Notes: generated by a model not told the origin, from the sequence alone. DNA of 64,000 bases from Shouchella miscanthi (GCF_007725405.1 NZ_CP042163.1:3596001-3660000); one strand, 5' to 3'. Counted from the stretch's first letter, positions 1 through 8,623 are shown. A program made the numbers and translations.

Positions 1-1611
1 CTCTTTTTCTTTTTCAACTAATGTTAAAGATTCATAGTTAAATTGAAGCTGAGCATCATACTGATTATCGTACTCAAAACCAGGTATCCCTTCTACACGG
101 ATGTGTACCCATAGATCCACCAAATCATTTAAATTTGAAACAGCAAAACGAACAACTCGCTTCTCTTCTGTTTCATCAATTGTCACTACTTGTGGACGTT
201 TTTCGTTAATTGTTAAATCACGATACCAGCTTTCATTAAGTAATGTTAAATCAACTGTAAATTGACCGTCTTTCACATAAATGGTCGCTGGCTTTTCAGT
301 ATAACCGTCCATAACAGAAACATCATTTGAGCCTGACTTTAGGACGTTAAACTCAATATGATACCGACCGTCTACAAGCTCGCCCTCATCAGGTTGGTTT
401 GGTGTTGGTTGCTCCGGTTGCTCTGGTTGTTCCGGTTGTTCTGGTTGTTCTGGTTGTTCCGGTTGCTCCGGTTGCTCTGGTTGTTCTGGTTGCTCTGGAA
501 CTTCCTCCACTTTCTCAGCGTTCTCTAAGTCAAAAAACAGACGAAAATCTTGCGTGTTTTCGTACACGCTTCCATTTGGTAAAGCAACACGCATAGACAC
601 TTTCGCTGCTTGTGGATTATTAAGCTCATCTACGTTAAACGCATACGTACGTGTATTTTCGTCCGTATTCTCATTTACAATTGTACCTGTTACTAGCTCA
701 CCGTTGTTCAACACTAAGTCCGTAATTTGATGACTGTCTTTTACCGTCATTGTTAATTCTTGTTTCCCTTTTCCAATAGTCACTTGTGCTGGATTAACCA
801 GGTAGCGACTCATCGCAGAATCACGATCCTCGGTTGCATGTTTTGCTGCAAACGGCACATCATATTTTCCTTGTTCTAACGAGCTCCATTTTAGCTCTTC
901 TTCCGGTTGTTCTTCTACTGGTTGCTCACCTGGCTCTTCTTCCGGTTGTTCTTCTACTGGCTGTTCACCTGGCTCTTTTTCCGGCTGTTCTTCTACTGGC
1001 TGTTCACCTGGCTCTTCTTCCGGTTGTTCTTCTACTGGCTGCTCACCTGGCTCTTCTTCCGGTTGTTCTTCTACTGGCTGTTCACCTGGCTCTTCTTCCG
1101 GTTGTTCTTCTACTGGCTGCTCACCTGGCTCTTCTTCCGGCTTGTCTAATTCAATCATTGTCGCGTTTGCATAATCAAACTGAATATCGACGTCATATTG
1201 ATTATCGTAATGAAAGCCAGGTATACCTGTTACAACAATGTGCACCCATGCATTTACTGTTTCCGCCTTCGTCGTAAAACGTACGGTTCGTTGTCCTTGG
1301 TCTGTATTCTCTGAAATGACCTCAGGTCGTTTCCCTTCAACTGTAAAATCCTCATACCAGCTGCTGTTTGTAATCGTTAAATCAACTTGATAGGTTCCAT
1401 CTTTCACTACAACTCTAGCTGGTTTTTTTGTATAACCATCCATGACAGATGCCTCAGCCGATCCTTTCTTTAATACAGTAAACGGAACATCATACACACC
1501 GTTTGCTACCTCATTTTTAGCTTCTGCCGCATAGCTAGTAGATGGTGCAATGAGACTAAAGACTAACAGAAACGTCAGTATCACATTCACCATACGATTA
1601 TGAATTTTCAC
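1..1611 (-). CDS. Multi-NEAT-domain surface haem-binding protein (3' end outside window)
   Basis: Translating the minus strand from GTG at 1611 gives an open frame that runs off the left edge, so the C-terminus and any sortase signal are not seen. The start is set by an AGGAGG at 1621-1626, nine bases upstream; an in-frame ATG at 1593 is an alternative. A signal peptide (KIHNRMVNVILTFLLVFSL then a hydrophobic stretch ending SYAAEA) is followed by three NEAT-like domains, separated by a 13-residue acidic repeat and by an EQP repeat. The first and third NEAT domains keep the haem-ligating YxxxY motif (YDNQY). The middle one reads VYENTQDF and lacks the second Tyr. NEAT proteins capture haem or haemoglobin at the cell wall and pass haem to IsdC. 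It is the last visible gene of the Fur-linked isd operon. Confidence 0.85.
   Translation of the reverse strand, partial: MKIHNRMVNVILTFLLVFSLIAPSTSYAAEAKNEVANGVYDVPFTVLKKGSAEASVMDGYTKKPARVVVKDGTYQVDLTITNSSWYEDFTVEGKRPEVISENTDQGQRTVRFTTKAETVNAWVHIVVTGIPGFHYDNQYDVDIQFDYANATMIELDKPEEEPGEQPVEEQPEEEPGEQPVEEQPEEEPGEQPVEEQPEEEPGEQPVEEQPEKEPGEQPVEEQPEEEPGEQPVEEQPEEELKWSSLEQGKYDVPFAAKHATEDRDSAMSRYLVNPAQVTIGKGKQELTMTVKDSHQITDLVLNNGELVTGTIVNENTDENTRTYAFNVDELNNPQAAKVSMRVALPNGSVYENTQDFRLFFDLENAEKVEEVPEQPEQPEQPEQPEQPEQPEQPEQPEQPEQPTPNQPDEGELVDGRYHIEFNVLKSGSNDVSVMDGYTEKPATIYVKDGQFTVDLTLLNESWYRDLTINEKRPQVVTIDETEEKRVVRFAVSNLNDLVDLWVHIRVEGIPGFEYDNQYDAQLQFNYESLTLVEKEKE
407..499 (-). repeat. 9-bp tandem repeat encoding (EQP)n
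   Basis: About ten copies of a 9-bp unit (ggttgctcc-like on the plus strand) encode Glu-Gln-Pro triplets on the minus strand. They form an extended spacer between the second and third NEAT domains. Variation between copies is mostly silent (gag/gaa, ccg/cca). Such tracts usually span the cell wall and vary in length between strains. Confidence 0.85.
901..1140 (-). repeat. 39-bp tandem repeat (six copies) encoding a 13-residue acidic spacer
   Basis: Six near-identical 39-bp units encode PEEEPGEQPVEEQ on the minus strand, between the first and second NEAT domains. One copy has Lys for Glu. The repeat also creates long open frames on the plus strand that are compositional artefacts. It is likely prone to slippage and assembly error. 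Confidence 0.9.
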
Positions 1612-1630
1612 TTTGTGTCTCCTCCTACAT

Positions 1631-2302
1631 TTAAGCTTGTTTTACTTGTCTACGAAGGAGTACAATAGCACTGACAATGACTAGACTCATCAGTAAAGCA
1701 ATAGGTGCCCCATCATTTGTTTGTGGGTTGTTCTCCTTCTCTGTTTTATTGTCTTGATTGCGTTTTTGTTCATTGTCATCCGACGATTGAGCTGCCCCCA
1801 GCGGCTCGTCGTCTTCTTTTGTTTCTTCTTTTGTTACTGTTCCACCAGTCGACGTTAGTGTATTTTCATGGAAGTCTAGACGAACCGTATAATGGTGGTC
1901 ATAATCAATATCTGGCACAATGACATGTATTTTTGATTCTGTCATTCCACTCAAATCGTCTAACGGAAATTGTACAATACGTTTATCTGCTGCTGTATCT
2001 TCAGATAGCACCGTGACGTTTGAAAAACTTCCGTTTGCTTTCGATTGATACTCAACAATCCAAGAGCTATTGTTTAACGTTAGTTTTGCATGTATTTGAC
2101 CATTCTTTACTGTTAGTGTAGCTGGTTTTTCCCAGTAATCATTGGCAATAGACGCGGAAGAATCACTACCATGCATTACCGTGTAATCAATTGTATACGT
2201 ACCGTCTGCTAGTTCTGCCTTACTAACTGATGGGAATGCTACAGACAGAAATAAAAAGGTTGCTCCTATTAGAAGACATACCTTTTTCCATTGGGTGATC
2301 AT
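1631..2302 (-). CDS. isdC: IsdC: cell-wall-anchored NEAT haem relay protein
   Basis: The 223-residue protein has a signal peptide (residues 1-29), one NEAT domain (about 32-150) and a Lys/Glu/Asn-rich linker. It ends with the sorting signal NPQTN, a hydrophobic helix and a basic tail. NPQTN is the sortase B-type signal of IsdC rather than the LPxTG of other NEAT proteins. The haem-binding strand contains YDHHY, matching the YxxxY ligand motif. In known Isd systems IsdC sits in the wall and passes haem from outer NEAT proteins to the IsdE lipoprotein. It lies 19 bp upstream of the multi-NEAT gene and 29 bp downstream of isdG in the same operon. No sortase B gene is visible in the window. Confidence 0.92.
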   Translation of the reverse strand: MITQWKKVCLLIGATFLFLSVAFPSVSKAELADGTYTIDYTVMHGSDSSASIANDYWEKPATLTVKNGQIHAKLTLNNSSWIVEYQSKANGSFSNVTVLSEDTAADKRIVQFPLDDLSGMTESKIHVIVPDIDYDHHYTVRLDFHENTLTSTGGTVTKEETKEDDEPLGAAQSSDDNEQKRNQDNKTEKENNPQTNDGAPIALLMSLVIVSAIVLLRRQVKQA

Positions 2303-2331
2303 TGTATCTCTTCCTTTTCTATATAGTTTAT

Positions 2332-2661
2332 TTATGCCTCTTGAATTTTCGGTAAAGGCATTCGAACAATCTCAACTTGGTAGAATTCGATTTCATTTCC
2401 TAAAATGTAGTCAGGACGAGCATTTTTTCCAGAATGTGCTTCACGAAACGCTTCACTCTTCGTCCAAGCGTGAAAGTCTGCCTTTTCCTCCCAACGAGTA
2501 CTAATCGTTACTTCATCATGTTCTTTTTCCTTTGAATTCACCAATACTTCTAAACCAAGAAAGCCAGTTGCATATTCAATTTTTCCAATTTTGTCAAAGC
2601 GTTCAACAAGCTTATGACCTTCCCCTTTGCGAATAAGTGTTTTATTTGCCACTATAATCAT
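2332..2661 (-). CDS. isdG: IsdG/HmoA-type haem-degrading monooxygenase
   Basis: The 109-residue ABM-fold protein has Asn6, Trp66 and His76, which match the Asn7/Trp67/His77 catalytic triad of staphylococcal IsdG with an offset of one. IsdG enzymes cleave haem in the cytoplasm to release iron and a staphylobilin-like product. The start is supported by AGGAGG about eight bases upstream of ATG 2661. It lies between isdF and isdC, so import and degradation are co-transcribed. Length is normal for the family. Confidence 0.9.
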   Translation of the reverse strand: MIIVANKTLIRKGEGHKLVERFDKIGKIEYATGFLGLEVLVNSKEKEHDEVTISTRWEEKADFHAWTKSEAFREAHSGKNARPDYILGNEIEFYQVEIVRMPLPKIQEA

Positions 2662-2734
2662 TTACTTTTCCTCCTAAAATTTAATACGTATTTCTTGCAC
2701 GCTTTCTCAGTTCACCTCCTTTAAAGATAAGATG

Positions 2735-3739
2735 TTACAATCGAATGTTGTTTTTCTTTAACAAATAAAGAAAGAATGGCGCCCCTAAACAAGCTAATAA
2801 AATACCAACGGGTAATTCAATTGGGTCAAAAACGGTTCTTGCTAGTGAATCTGTAAAAACGACAAGTGCCGCACCACCAATCATTGAAAATGGTAATAGA
2901 TAACGAGAATCACTGCCGATTAAAAGCCGAATCATATGGGGTACGACTAACCCTACAAACCCTAAAAGCCCAGCAACGCTAACTGCTGCTCCTGCTAGTA
3001 ACGCAGCAAGTAAGATGAGATAAAACCGCATCCGCTCTACAGGTGCTCCCAGTAATTTCGCAGTATGATCTCCTAATAACATAAGGTTTAATGGGCGGAT
3101 TGCTAAGATTGCTAGGATTAAGCCGATTACTGCATAAGGCCATACAAATTCAACGTGATACCAGCCCCTGCCTTGAAAACCACCAGCTAGCCAAGGCAAG
3201 ATCCCCTGAACACGATCACTATAGAGAATCATAATGCCGCTTTGAAGTGCCCCGCATAGCGCATTAATTGCCACACCTGCCAAAATAATTTTCAGCGGTG
3301 ATGCTCCTTTTTCCCATGAAAGGGTGTAAATACAGAGCATCGCGACAATGGCACCAACAAACGCAAAGGCTGGCGTTAAAAATCCATACTGTGGTAGGGC
3401 AACCATCGCTATACTAGCAGCCAATCCTGCTCCTGCTGTTACACCAATAATGCTTGGGTCGGCTAGGGGATTTTTCATCACCCCTTGTAAAATGGCTCCT
3501 GCTGTAGCTAAACATGCACCCGCAATTGCTGCCACAATGAGTCTTGGAATTCGAACATTGAACAATATAAGCGCATTTGCTTCTGTTTGGTTTCGAAAAG
3601 CTTCAGTCAAATCGGTAAGAGTAAACGTCACTGCCCCGAGAAAAATACCTGTTAAGATGGCCATTGCTAAAAAAATAGGCAGCCCAATTGCCAACCATCT
3701 TCGGCGCTTATTACGTGTTTGAACGGTTAATTCACTCAC
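2735..3739 (-). CDS. isdF: IsdF: haem ABC transporter permease (FecCD family)
   Basis: The 334-residue protein has a basic N-terminus and about nine to ten hydrophobic segments. It carries FecCD-family signatures such as VRIPRLIVA near residue 62 and the PLADPSIIGVTAGAGL stretch near residue 91. FecCD permeases dimerise in the membrane and translocate siderophores or haem delivered by a lipoprotein. The GTG start at 3739 overlaps the end of isdE by 8 bp and is preceded by GAGG. No cognate ATPase is encoded nearby, so an ATPase encoded elsewhere (as FhuC serves the S. aureus system) is probably used. Confidence 0.88.
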   Translation of the reverse strand: MSELTVQTRNKRRRWLAIGLPIFLAMAILTGIFLGAVTFTLTDLTEAFRNQTEANALILFNVRIPRLIVAAIAGACLATAGAILQGVMKNPLADPSIIGVTAGAGLAASIAMVALPQYGFLTPAFAFVGAIVAMLCIYTLSWEKGASPLKIILAGVAINALCGALQSGIMILYSDRVQGILPWLAGGFQGRGWYHVEFVWPYAVIGLILAILAIRPLNLMLLGDHTAKLLGAPVERMRFYLILLAALLAGAAVSVAGLLGFVGLVVPHMIRLLIGSDSRYLLPFSMIGGAALVVFTDSLARTVFDPIELPVGILLACLGAPFFLYLLKKNNIRL

Positions 3740-4667
3740 TATATGCCTCAGTTAACTGCTCTCGCATATAATTAATCGCTTCTGTTACACGAGTTCCTGG
3801 ATTTGTACCAAACAGATCTGCTGGTAATACTTTCATACGCCCTTCTTGTACTGCCGGCAATTGTGACCATCCAGCGTGTTGCTCCATTTCCTGAATAAAA
3901 CTTTTTTCTACACTTGATGGATCACCATGTGCCATAAAAAAGACAATGGCCGGATTGGCTTGTATGACCCTTTCAGGTGAGAGCGCCGCATATTGTGGAT
4001 AATCTTGCAGTTGTTCAAATTCCGCCGCGATGTTTATCCCGCCTGCAGCTTCTAATAGGTCTCCTGCTAATGAATTTGGTAATGCTACTAAATTGGATCC
4101 TGGTGCTCCATAAATTAATAATGCTTTTGTATCTGTATGTAATGGCTCATCCAGCATCTCTTTTTCCGTTGTCTCTATTGCGCGAACGATTTGTTCAGCC
4201 CTTTCTTCTTGTTGTACGACCTCTCCAATCAACGTAATTTGTGCTTTAATATCGTTAATTGAATTGGCTCTTGTCAGCACCACCTCAGCTCCAGTCCCCT
4301 CAATGGAAGAGATATCCTTCTGATTCATCGGATCATTTGCGAACACCACATCGGGCTGAGTGAGTGTTAGTCGTTCGATATCCACTTCATGATAGGAGCC
4401 AATTTGCTCTGCTTCATCAGCCTCTAATACAACGGGTTTACCATGACTTGTTGGTCGCGCTACAACCTCTTTTTCCAGCGCATACATAATATCGAGCTCA
4501 CCATTTCCTAATACAGCAATTCGTTCAGGGATTTGAGCGAATTGGATAGAACGATCGGCGAAATCCGTAACCCCATGACTTGCTTGTTCACTGTCAGCAT
4601 TCGTTGCTTGACAGCCCACTAGTAGTAGCAACCCGAATAGTAAAAAGACAAACGAGCGCAGTTCCAT
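3732..4667 (-). CDS. isdE: IsdE: haem-binding lipoprotein of ABC transporter
   Basis: The 311-residue protein has a lipoprotein signal peptide with lipobox LLVGC (Cys19 counted from ATG 4667), then a type III periplasmic-binding fold similar to TroA/FecB-like proteins. The ATG at 4667 is preferred over a TTG six bases upstream because AGGGG is eight bases before it. It would receive haem from IsdC and deliver it to IsdF. It is the first gene of the operon, directly downstream of two Fur-box-like sequences, so iron repression is expected. Helical backbone signature and position support the assignment; direct haem-ligand residues were not aligned. Confidence 0.87.
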   Translation of the reverse strand: MELRSFVFLLFGLLLLVGCQATNADSEQASHGVTDFADRSIQFAQIPERIAVLGNGELDIMYALEKEVVARPTSHGKPVVLEADEAEQIGSYHEVDIERLTLTQPDVVFANDPMNQKDISSIEGTGAEVVLTRANSINDIKAQITLIGEVVQQEERAEQIVRAIETTEKEMLDEPLHTDTKALLIYGAPGSNLVALPNSLAGDLLEAAGGINIAAEFEQLQDYPQYAALSPERVIQANPAIVFFMAHGDPSSVEKSFIQEMEQHAGWSQLPAVQEGRMKVLPADLFGTNPGTRVTEAINYMREQLTEAYSE

Positions 4668-4683
4668 TTTCAAAACCCCTAAC

Positions 4684-4702
4684 GATAATGAGAATCACTT
4701 TC
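4684..4702 (-). promoter_or_regulatory. Fur box upstream of isdE
   Basis: GATAATGAGAATCACTTTC matches the 19-bp Fur consensus GATAATGATAATCATTATC at 16 of 19 positions. It lies 17 bp before the isdE start, between promoter and gene. Confidence 0.8.
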
Positions 4703-4721
4703 ATTTAAGTCTTATCATATT

Positions 4722-4740
4722 GATAATGAATCTCATTGTC
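4722..4740 (-). promoter_or_regulatory. Second Fur-box-like site upstream of isdE
   Basis: GATAATGAATCTCATTGTC matches the Fur consensus at 15 of 19 positions and lies 20 bp from the first site. Tandem sites suggest tight iron control of the isd operon. Confidence 0.72.
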
Positions 4741-4924
4741 AATTACTAGTTTGAAAGTTTTACATCCTTTTTTACCTTTTTGATCTACTCCTCCTTCTAA
4801 TCTTACATTTTTCGTTCAATAAATACTGCTAACCATTGATCTGCTTACAAACTGAAGACACTCAAAAATAGACATGAAAGAGAGCTGTTTTCGTCTGTTT
4901 TAAGAAAAACATAAAAAACTAATT

Positions 4925-4943
4925 GAAAATGATTATCACTATC
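4925..4943 (+). promoter_or_regulatory. Fur box upstream of the flavodoxin-like gene
   Basis: GAAAATGATTATCACTATC matches the Fur consensus at 16 of 19 positions and lies 38 bp upstream of the ATG at 4982. It places the divergent flavodoxin-like gene under the same iron signal as isdE. Confidence 0.78.
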
Positions 4944-4981
4944 ATTTATTATCAAAGATATACACTAAAGGAGTGAGGATT

Positions 4982-5434
4982 ATGCGCATTTGCTTACTAT
5001 ATGCTTCTATGTCTGGAAATACTGAAGATATGGCAATCATCATAAAAAAGGAACTTGAAAAAGAAGAAATCGAAGTGGTTATGGAGGAAATGGATGGCTA
5101 TGAAGTGGAGAAGCTTACCGAATTCAACGGCCTCATTCTCGGGAGTTATACATGGGGAGATGGGGATTTGCCTTATGAGGTAGAAGAATTTGAGGAAGAG
5201 CTTGTAAATGTTAACTTAACTCGTATACCAGCAGCTGTTTTTGGTTCGGGTGATCGGATCTATCCTTCCTATTGTGAAGCAGTTGCCATATTTGAAGAAA
5301 CGCTAAAAAAAGCAGGCGCCGTCCTTGTCTGCAACGGATTAAAAAATGAATTTGAACCAAAGAACGAAGCAGAAAAAGAGGCGTGCCGTCATTTTGCTCA
5401 ACAATTTTCCATTGCCTTAAAAGAGCGAGTATAG
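4982..5434 (+). CDS. Flavodoxin-like FMN protein, iron-regulated
   Basis: The 150-residue protein starts at ATG 4982, eight bases after AAAGGAG; a GTG nine bases upstream overlaps the RBS and is rejected. SGNTEDMA near residue 11 is the FMN phosphate-binding loop. LGSYTWGDGDLPYE (about residue 54) and FGSGDRIYPSYC (about 84) match the flavodoxin loops around the isoalloxazine ring. Short-chain flavodoxins carry one electron at low potential and replace ferredoxin under iron starvation. The divergent position and Fur box suggest it supplies electrons to IsdG-type haem cleavage or substitutes for Fe-S ferredoxin; that role is inferred. Confidence 0.85.
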   Translation: MRICLLYASMSGNTEDMAIIIKKELEKEEIEVVMEEMDGYEVEKLTEFNGLILGSYTWGDGDLPYEVEEFEEELVNVNLTRIPAAVFGSGDRIYPSYCEAVAIFEETLKKAGAVLVCNGLKNEFEPKNEAEKEACRHFAQQFSIALKERV

Positions 5435-5456
5435 CACTTGGTTTTTCACAAGTGCT
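5433..5456 (+). terminator. Hairpin after flavodoxin-like gene
   Basis: AGCACTTG and CAAGTGCT form an 8-bp stem with an 8-base loop, overlapping the stop codon. No T-tract follows, so it is either a weak terminator or an mRNA-stabilising hairpin. The remaining bases to 5630 show nothing I can identify. Confidence 0.4.
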
Positions 5457-5630
5457 ACCGCTTCAATATCAACATCTGAGTTAATACGCACTTGTCATCG
5501 CCGGCATCCCATTACTACATCCAAAACTGCCAGATCGTTCAGAGATAGTGCTTGAGGCTACATTCAAGATTCATCCTGCGTCTTCTTTCACAAAAATCCC
5601 CATGTAGTAGGGTTTAGACGCAAGCATATT

Positions 5631-7826
5631 TCATGATGTTCCTCCTTTTGCTTGCGAAGAGTGCATGTTGGTACGACCCTTCTTTCGAAAAGTAGGCTTT
5701 TTGGTAAAATCAAATTCAACCTTCCCTTCTTTTAGCACAAGCGCTGCTGAAAACGATTTACCTGCCTTGCTCTTGAAGCCTTTTAATACAGCTGTTTCAC
5801 CCTTTGTAAGTAGTCGTTTTACCATCGCGTCTGTTAATGTCTTTTTTGCTAGCTTTTTGACAATCACAAACTTGCAGTTATTCTCCTTTGACTTAGAGCA
5901 AGCGAATACAGGTCCCCTCTGCACAACAGCCGCACCACATGATGGACATGGGCCAATGCCTTCACTTTCACTCGTTTCTATTTTAGAGGTGTCTAATTCC
6001 ATCGTCTTCACATGTGCCGGTGCATCCGTTAATAATCGCCGAATATACGTATGAATGTTGGCAATAAATGTCTTGCTATCTTTTTCTCCTTGTCCAATTT
6101 TCCGCAAAAACAATTCCCACTGTGCCGTCATTTCTGCCTTGCTTAATAAATTGCCTTCTACTGCTTCACAAAGGATCTTACCTTTAGTCGTAACATAAAC
6201 GTTATTTTTCTTAATCGTAATATACTCGCGACTTTTAAGGGTTTCAATAATATTTGCTCGTGTAGCTCCTGTACCGATTCCAGTTACTTCATTGAGAATC
6301 GCCTGTTCCTCTTCGTCCTCAACAAACTTACCTGCTGTTTTCATGAGCGGAATAAGCTGTCCTTCTGTATAGAATGGCGGGGGTTGGGTTTTCCCTTCCT
6401 TCGCTTTAACCATTGCTTGAATGAGTTCTCCTTTTTCAAGTGGAGGCAAGACTTGTTCCCCTTCTTTTTTCTTAGTAGAAGCGCCATGTTGAAACAATTC
6501 CTTCCACCCTAAAGCTTGCTCGATCTTACCCGTTGTATGAAACAATAAGCCTTGTACATCAACAGTCACTTTTGTCTCCTCCACTTTATAAGGAGGTGCA
6601 AACATGGCTAAGGTTGTCTTGACTACTTCTAAGTAAAGGTTTCGTTCATCTTGACGGAGTTTTTCTACTTGACTGGCGGTTGGTATTTTCTTTGTTGGTA
6701 TGATGGCATAATGTTCCTGCACTTTAGCATCGTTTACATAGCGCTTTCGTGGAAAGAGATACGCTGGTTCAAATGAACGCTCTAAAAGTTGCTGATAGCC
6801 AGTCAAGTTTTTCCGTAAATAGCTAAACTCTGCTTGTGTAATATGATTCGATTCGGTTCTTGGATAGGTTAGCCACTTTTTCTCGTATAGCTTTTGCATT
6901 GTCTTTAATACATTCGAAGGACTATATTTCCATTTGCGATTCGCCGTTGCCTGCAACGTTGCAAGGCTATGAAGCAAAGGAGAAGGAATTTCCTTGTTTT
7001 TCTTCGTTAATTCTGAAATAACGCCTGGAGTCTTCCCTTTTATCCCGTGCCGATCCAATAAAGCTGTGACATCTTCTTTGGTTTTAAGACGCTGTTTATA
7101 GGTTGCTTGAAAGGAACCTCTGCTCGCATCCACGTTCGCCTTTAATTCAAAGAACGGCTCAGACACAAATGCTTCAATCTCTTTTTGACGTAAATAGATT
7201 AAATAAAGGGTCGGTGTTTGAACCCTACCAACAGAAAAGGTATCTTGCACTCCTTTTGTTCGAAGTAACAATGAATACAACGGACTCGCATTCATTCCCA
7301 CTAACCAATCAGCTACCTGCCTTGCTTTTGCTTCTTCATACATCGGCATGAATTTTTCACCTGGCTGTAGCTGAAGAAACCCTTCACGTACTACATCATT
7401 TTCTTGTGAATTAATCCATAGTCGCTTAATAGGGATGTGATCACGAACGCCTGCTTGTTTTATAATCGAGCGAGCGATATTTTCACCTTCACGGTCTGGA
7501 TCTGTGGCGATAATAATGGTGGTGGCTTTCTTGAGCCAGTTCTTGACTATGTTGAACTGTTCTTGCTTGCTACGAGGAACTTGGAATTCAACTTGTTCAG
7601 GCAAAATAGGTAGATTTGTTAAGTTCCAACGTTTCCATTCTTTTTTATAATGACCCGGTAAGCAAAGCTCGACTAAATGACCGATTCCCCACGTCATAAT
7701 GGCTTCCCCTTTAAAAAACCGTGGATCTTGAATCGTAATATAGCCTTTCTGCTTTGTCGTTTGCTTAAAAATCGATGCGTAGCTTCTCGCTTGGTCAGGC
7801 TTTTCTGCTAATATAACAGTTGTCAT
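5631..7826 (-). CDS. topB: DNA topoisomerase III
   Basis: The 731-residue type IA topoisomerase has a Toprim domain with Glu8 and the DxDxE motif D109/D111/E113. The active-site Tyr lies in LTYPRTESNHI, and GRVQTPTL is also present. A C-terminal region carries one zinc-finger-like motif (CPSCG...C...C, about residues 632-655). The enzyme nicks and passes single strands to relax negative supercoils and decatenate. Length matches Bacillus TopB. The ATG at 7826 has AGGGGGG upstream. It is a single-gene unit. Confidence 0.95.
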   Translation of the reverse strand: MTTVILAEKPDQARSYASIFKQTTKQKGYITIQDPRFFKGEAIMTWGIGHLVELCLPGHYKKEWKRWNLTNLPILPEQVEFQVPRSKQEQFNIVKNWLKKATTIIIATDPDREGENIARSIIKQAGVRDHIPIKRLWINSQENDVVREGFLQLQPGEKFMPMYEEAKARQVADWLVGMNASPLYSLLLRTKGVQDTFSVGRVQTPTLYLIYLRQKEIEAFVSEPFFELKANVDASRGSFQATYKQRLKTKEDVTALLDRHGIKGKTPGVISELTKKNKEIPSPLLHSLATLQATANRKWKYSPSNVLKTMQKLYEKKWLTYPRTESNHITQAEFSYLRKNLTGYQQLLERSFEPAYLFPRKRYVNDAKVQEHYAIIPTKKIPTASQVEKLRQDERNLYLEVVKTTLAMFAPPYKVEETKVTVDVQGLLFHTTGKIEQALGWKELFQHGASTKKKEGEQVLPPLEKGELIQAMVKAKEGKTQPPPFYTEGQLIPLMKTAGKFVEDEEEQAILNEVTGIGTGATRANIIETLKSREYITIKKNNVYVTTKGKILCEAVEGNLLSKAEMTAQWELFLRKIGQGEKDSKTFIANIHTYIRRLLTDAPAHVKTMELDTSKIETSESEGIGPCPSCGAAVVQRGPVFACSKSKENNCKFVIVKKLAKKTLTDAMVKRLLTKGETAVLKGFKSKAGKSFSAALVLKEGKVEFDFTKKPTFRKKGRTNMHSSQAKGGTS

Positions 7827-7982
7827 GAAATCCCCCCTGTACTACTAATTCCTTTGGAGTGTATGACTAGTATACTACGATCACTGTTTTGTCTGCACTC
7901 TGCCACCACGCAACCAGACAAAACGACACACCCTTCTGTTTAGTAGTGGTAAGATAAATTCTAAATAGAGGGGGGATACAGT

Positions 7983-8486
7983 GTGAAAGGAATCTGGTTT
8001 TTACTTTTATTAGTGGGGCTTGTTGGTTGTTCAGATAGCAAATTGTCTGGAGTATCATTGCCAGAGGAACAGCCGGAGGATTTCAACTTTCGTCTAGCCT
8101 ATGGAGTGAGTCCTCAAACGTTTAATGAAATCAATACCATTGATGGAACCTATACTAAAGATTTAGTTACGGCAGGAACAGAAACAGCTTCTTTCTTATG
8201 GACAGAAGAAGAGGTTGCTTTTTTTTATCAACAATTTAAACAGCTCGACATATTTGATCTTCCAAGACAAAGTGAAAAAGCTTCCTCCCCTTGTAGCGTA
8301 CCGTATCAATCTTATGAGCTATACTTGGTAGCAGATGAAGAAGAATACACCCTTTCTTGGGATAGTAGCTGCTCAAATAAGGCGCTAGAGGAATGGGAAG
8401 CGTTTATGCATGCGGTTGGTGACGACATCATTTATCCAAGCGAAGCTTACCAGTCCTTACCCGAAGCAGTTGGAGGCTATGATTAA
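7983..8486 (+). CDS. Predicted lipoprotein of unknown function
   Basis: The 167-residue protein starts at GTG 7983 after GAGGGGGG. A lipoprotein signal peptide ends in LVGC (Cys16), followed by a polar domain with two further cysteines (SSPCSVPY near 102 and SSCSNKA near 124). These could form a disulphide outside the membrane. The gene stands alone, facing away from topB. I do not recognise the family. Confidence 0.75.
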   Translation: MKGIWFLLLLVGLVGCSDSKLSGVSLPEEQPEDFNFRLAYGVSPQTFNEINTIDGTYTKDLVTAGTETASFLWTEEEVAFFYQQFKQLDIFDLPRQSEKASSPCSVPYQSYELYLVADEEEYTLSWDSSCSNKALEEWEAFMHAVGDDIIYPSEAYQSLPEAVGGYD

Positions 8487-8514
8487 AAAAAGCACTTTCT
8501 TTACAGAAAGTGCT
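8484..8514 (-). terminator. Terminator for the yitT-like unit
   Basis: On the minus strand AGCACTTTCT and AGAAAGTGCT form a 10-bp stem with a 4-base loop followed by seven T residues. The stem overlaps the stop codon of the small ORF at 8513-8623. It also lies against the end of the plus-strand lipoprotein gene. Confidence 0.85.
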
Positions 8515-8623
8515 AACGTCTTAATCGGTTTTCGTCTTCTTCGCGCCAATCACACAACCGCTTTACTCGATTCCTTAAGTGTCGATATTCTCTGTAACGC
8601 TCTCGTTTTGTTTTTCGTTCCAT
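8513..8623 (-). CDS. Small 36-residue basic protein
   Basis: ATG 8623 opens a 36-codon frame (MERKTKRERYREYRHLR then a continuing Arg/Lys/Glu-rich sequence) ending in TAG at 8513. GAGGAG lies nine bases upstream, inside the last codons of the preceding membrane-protein gene, so translation is probably coupled. A strong terminator begins at its stop codon. The product is a highly charged helix with Arg-rich character, perhaps nucleic-acid or ribosome binding. No family is recognised. Confidence 0.6.
   Translation of the reverse strand: MERKTKRERYREYRHLRNRVKRLCDWREEDENRLRR

Noticed and set aside
901-1140. CRISPR-like array
   Set aside because: Units are contiguous with no spacers and encode an in-frame acidic repeat.
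834-1277. Plus-strand open frames rich in Leu/Val/Trp/Phe over the NEAT gene
   Set aside because: They mirror the 39-bp repeat of the minus-strand gene, lack RBSs and show 13-residue periodicity only because of the repeat.
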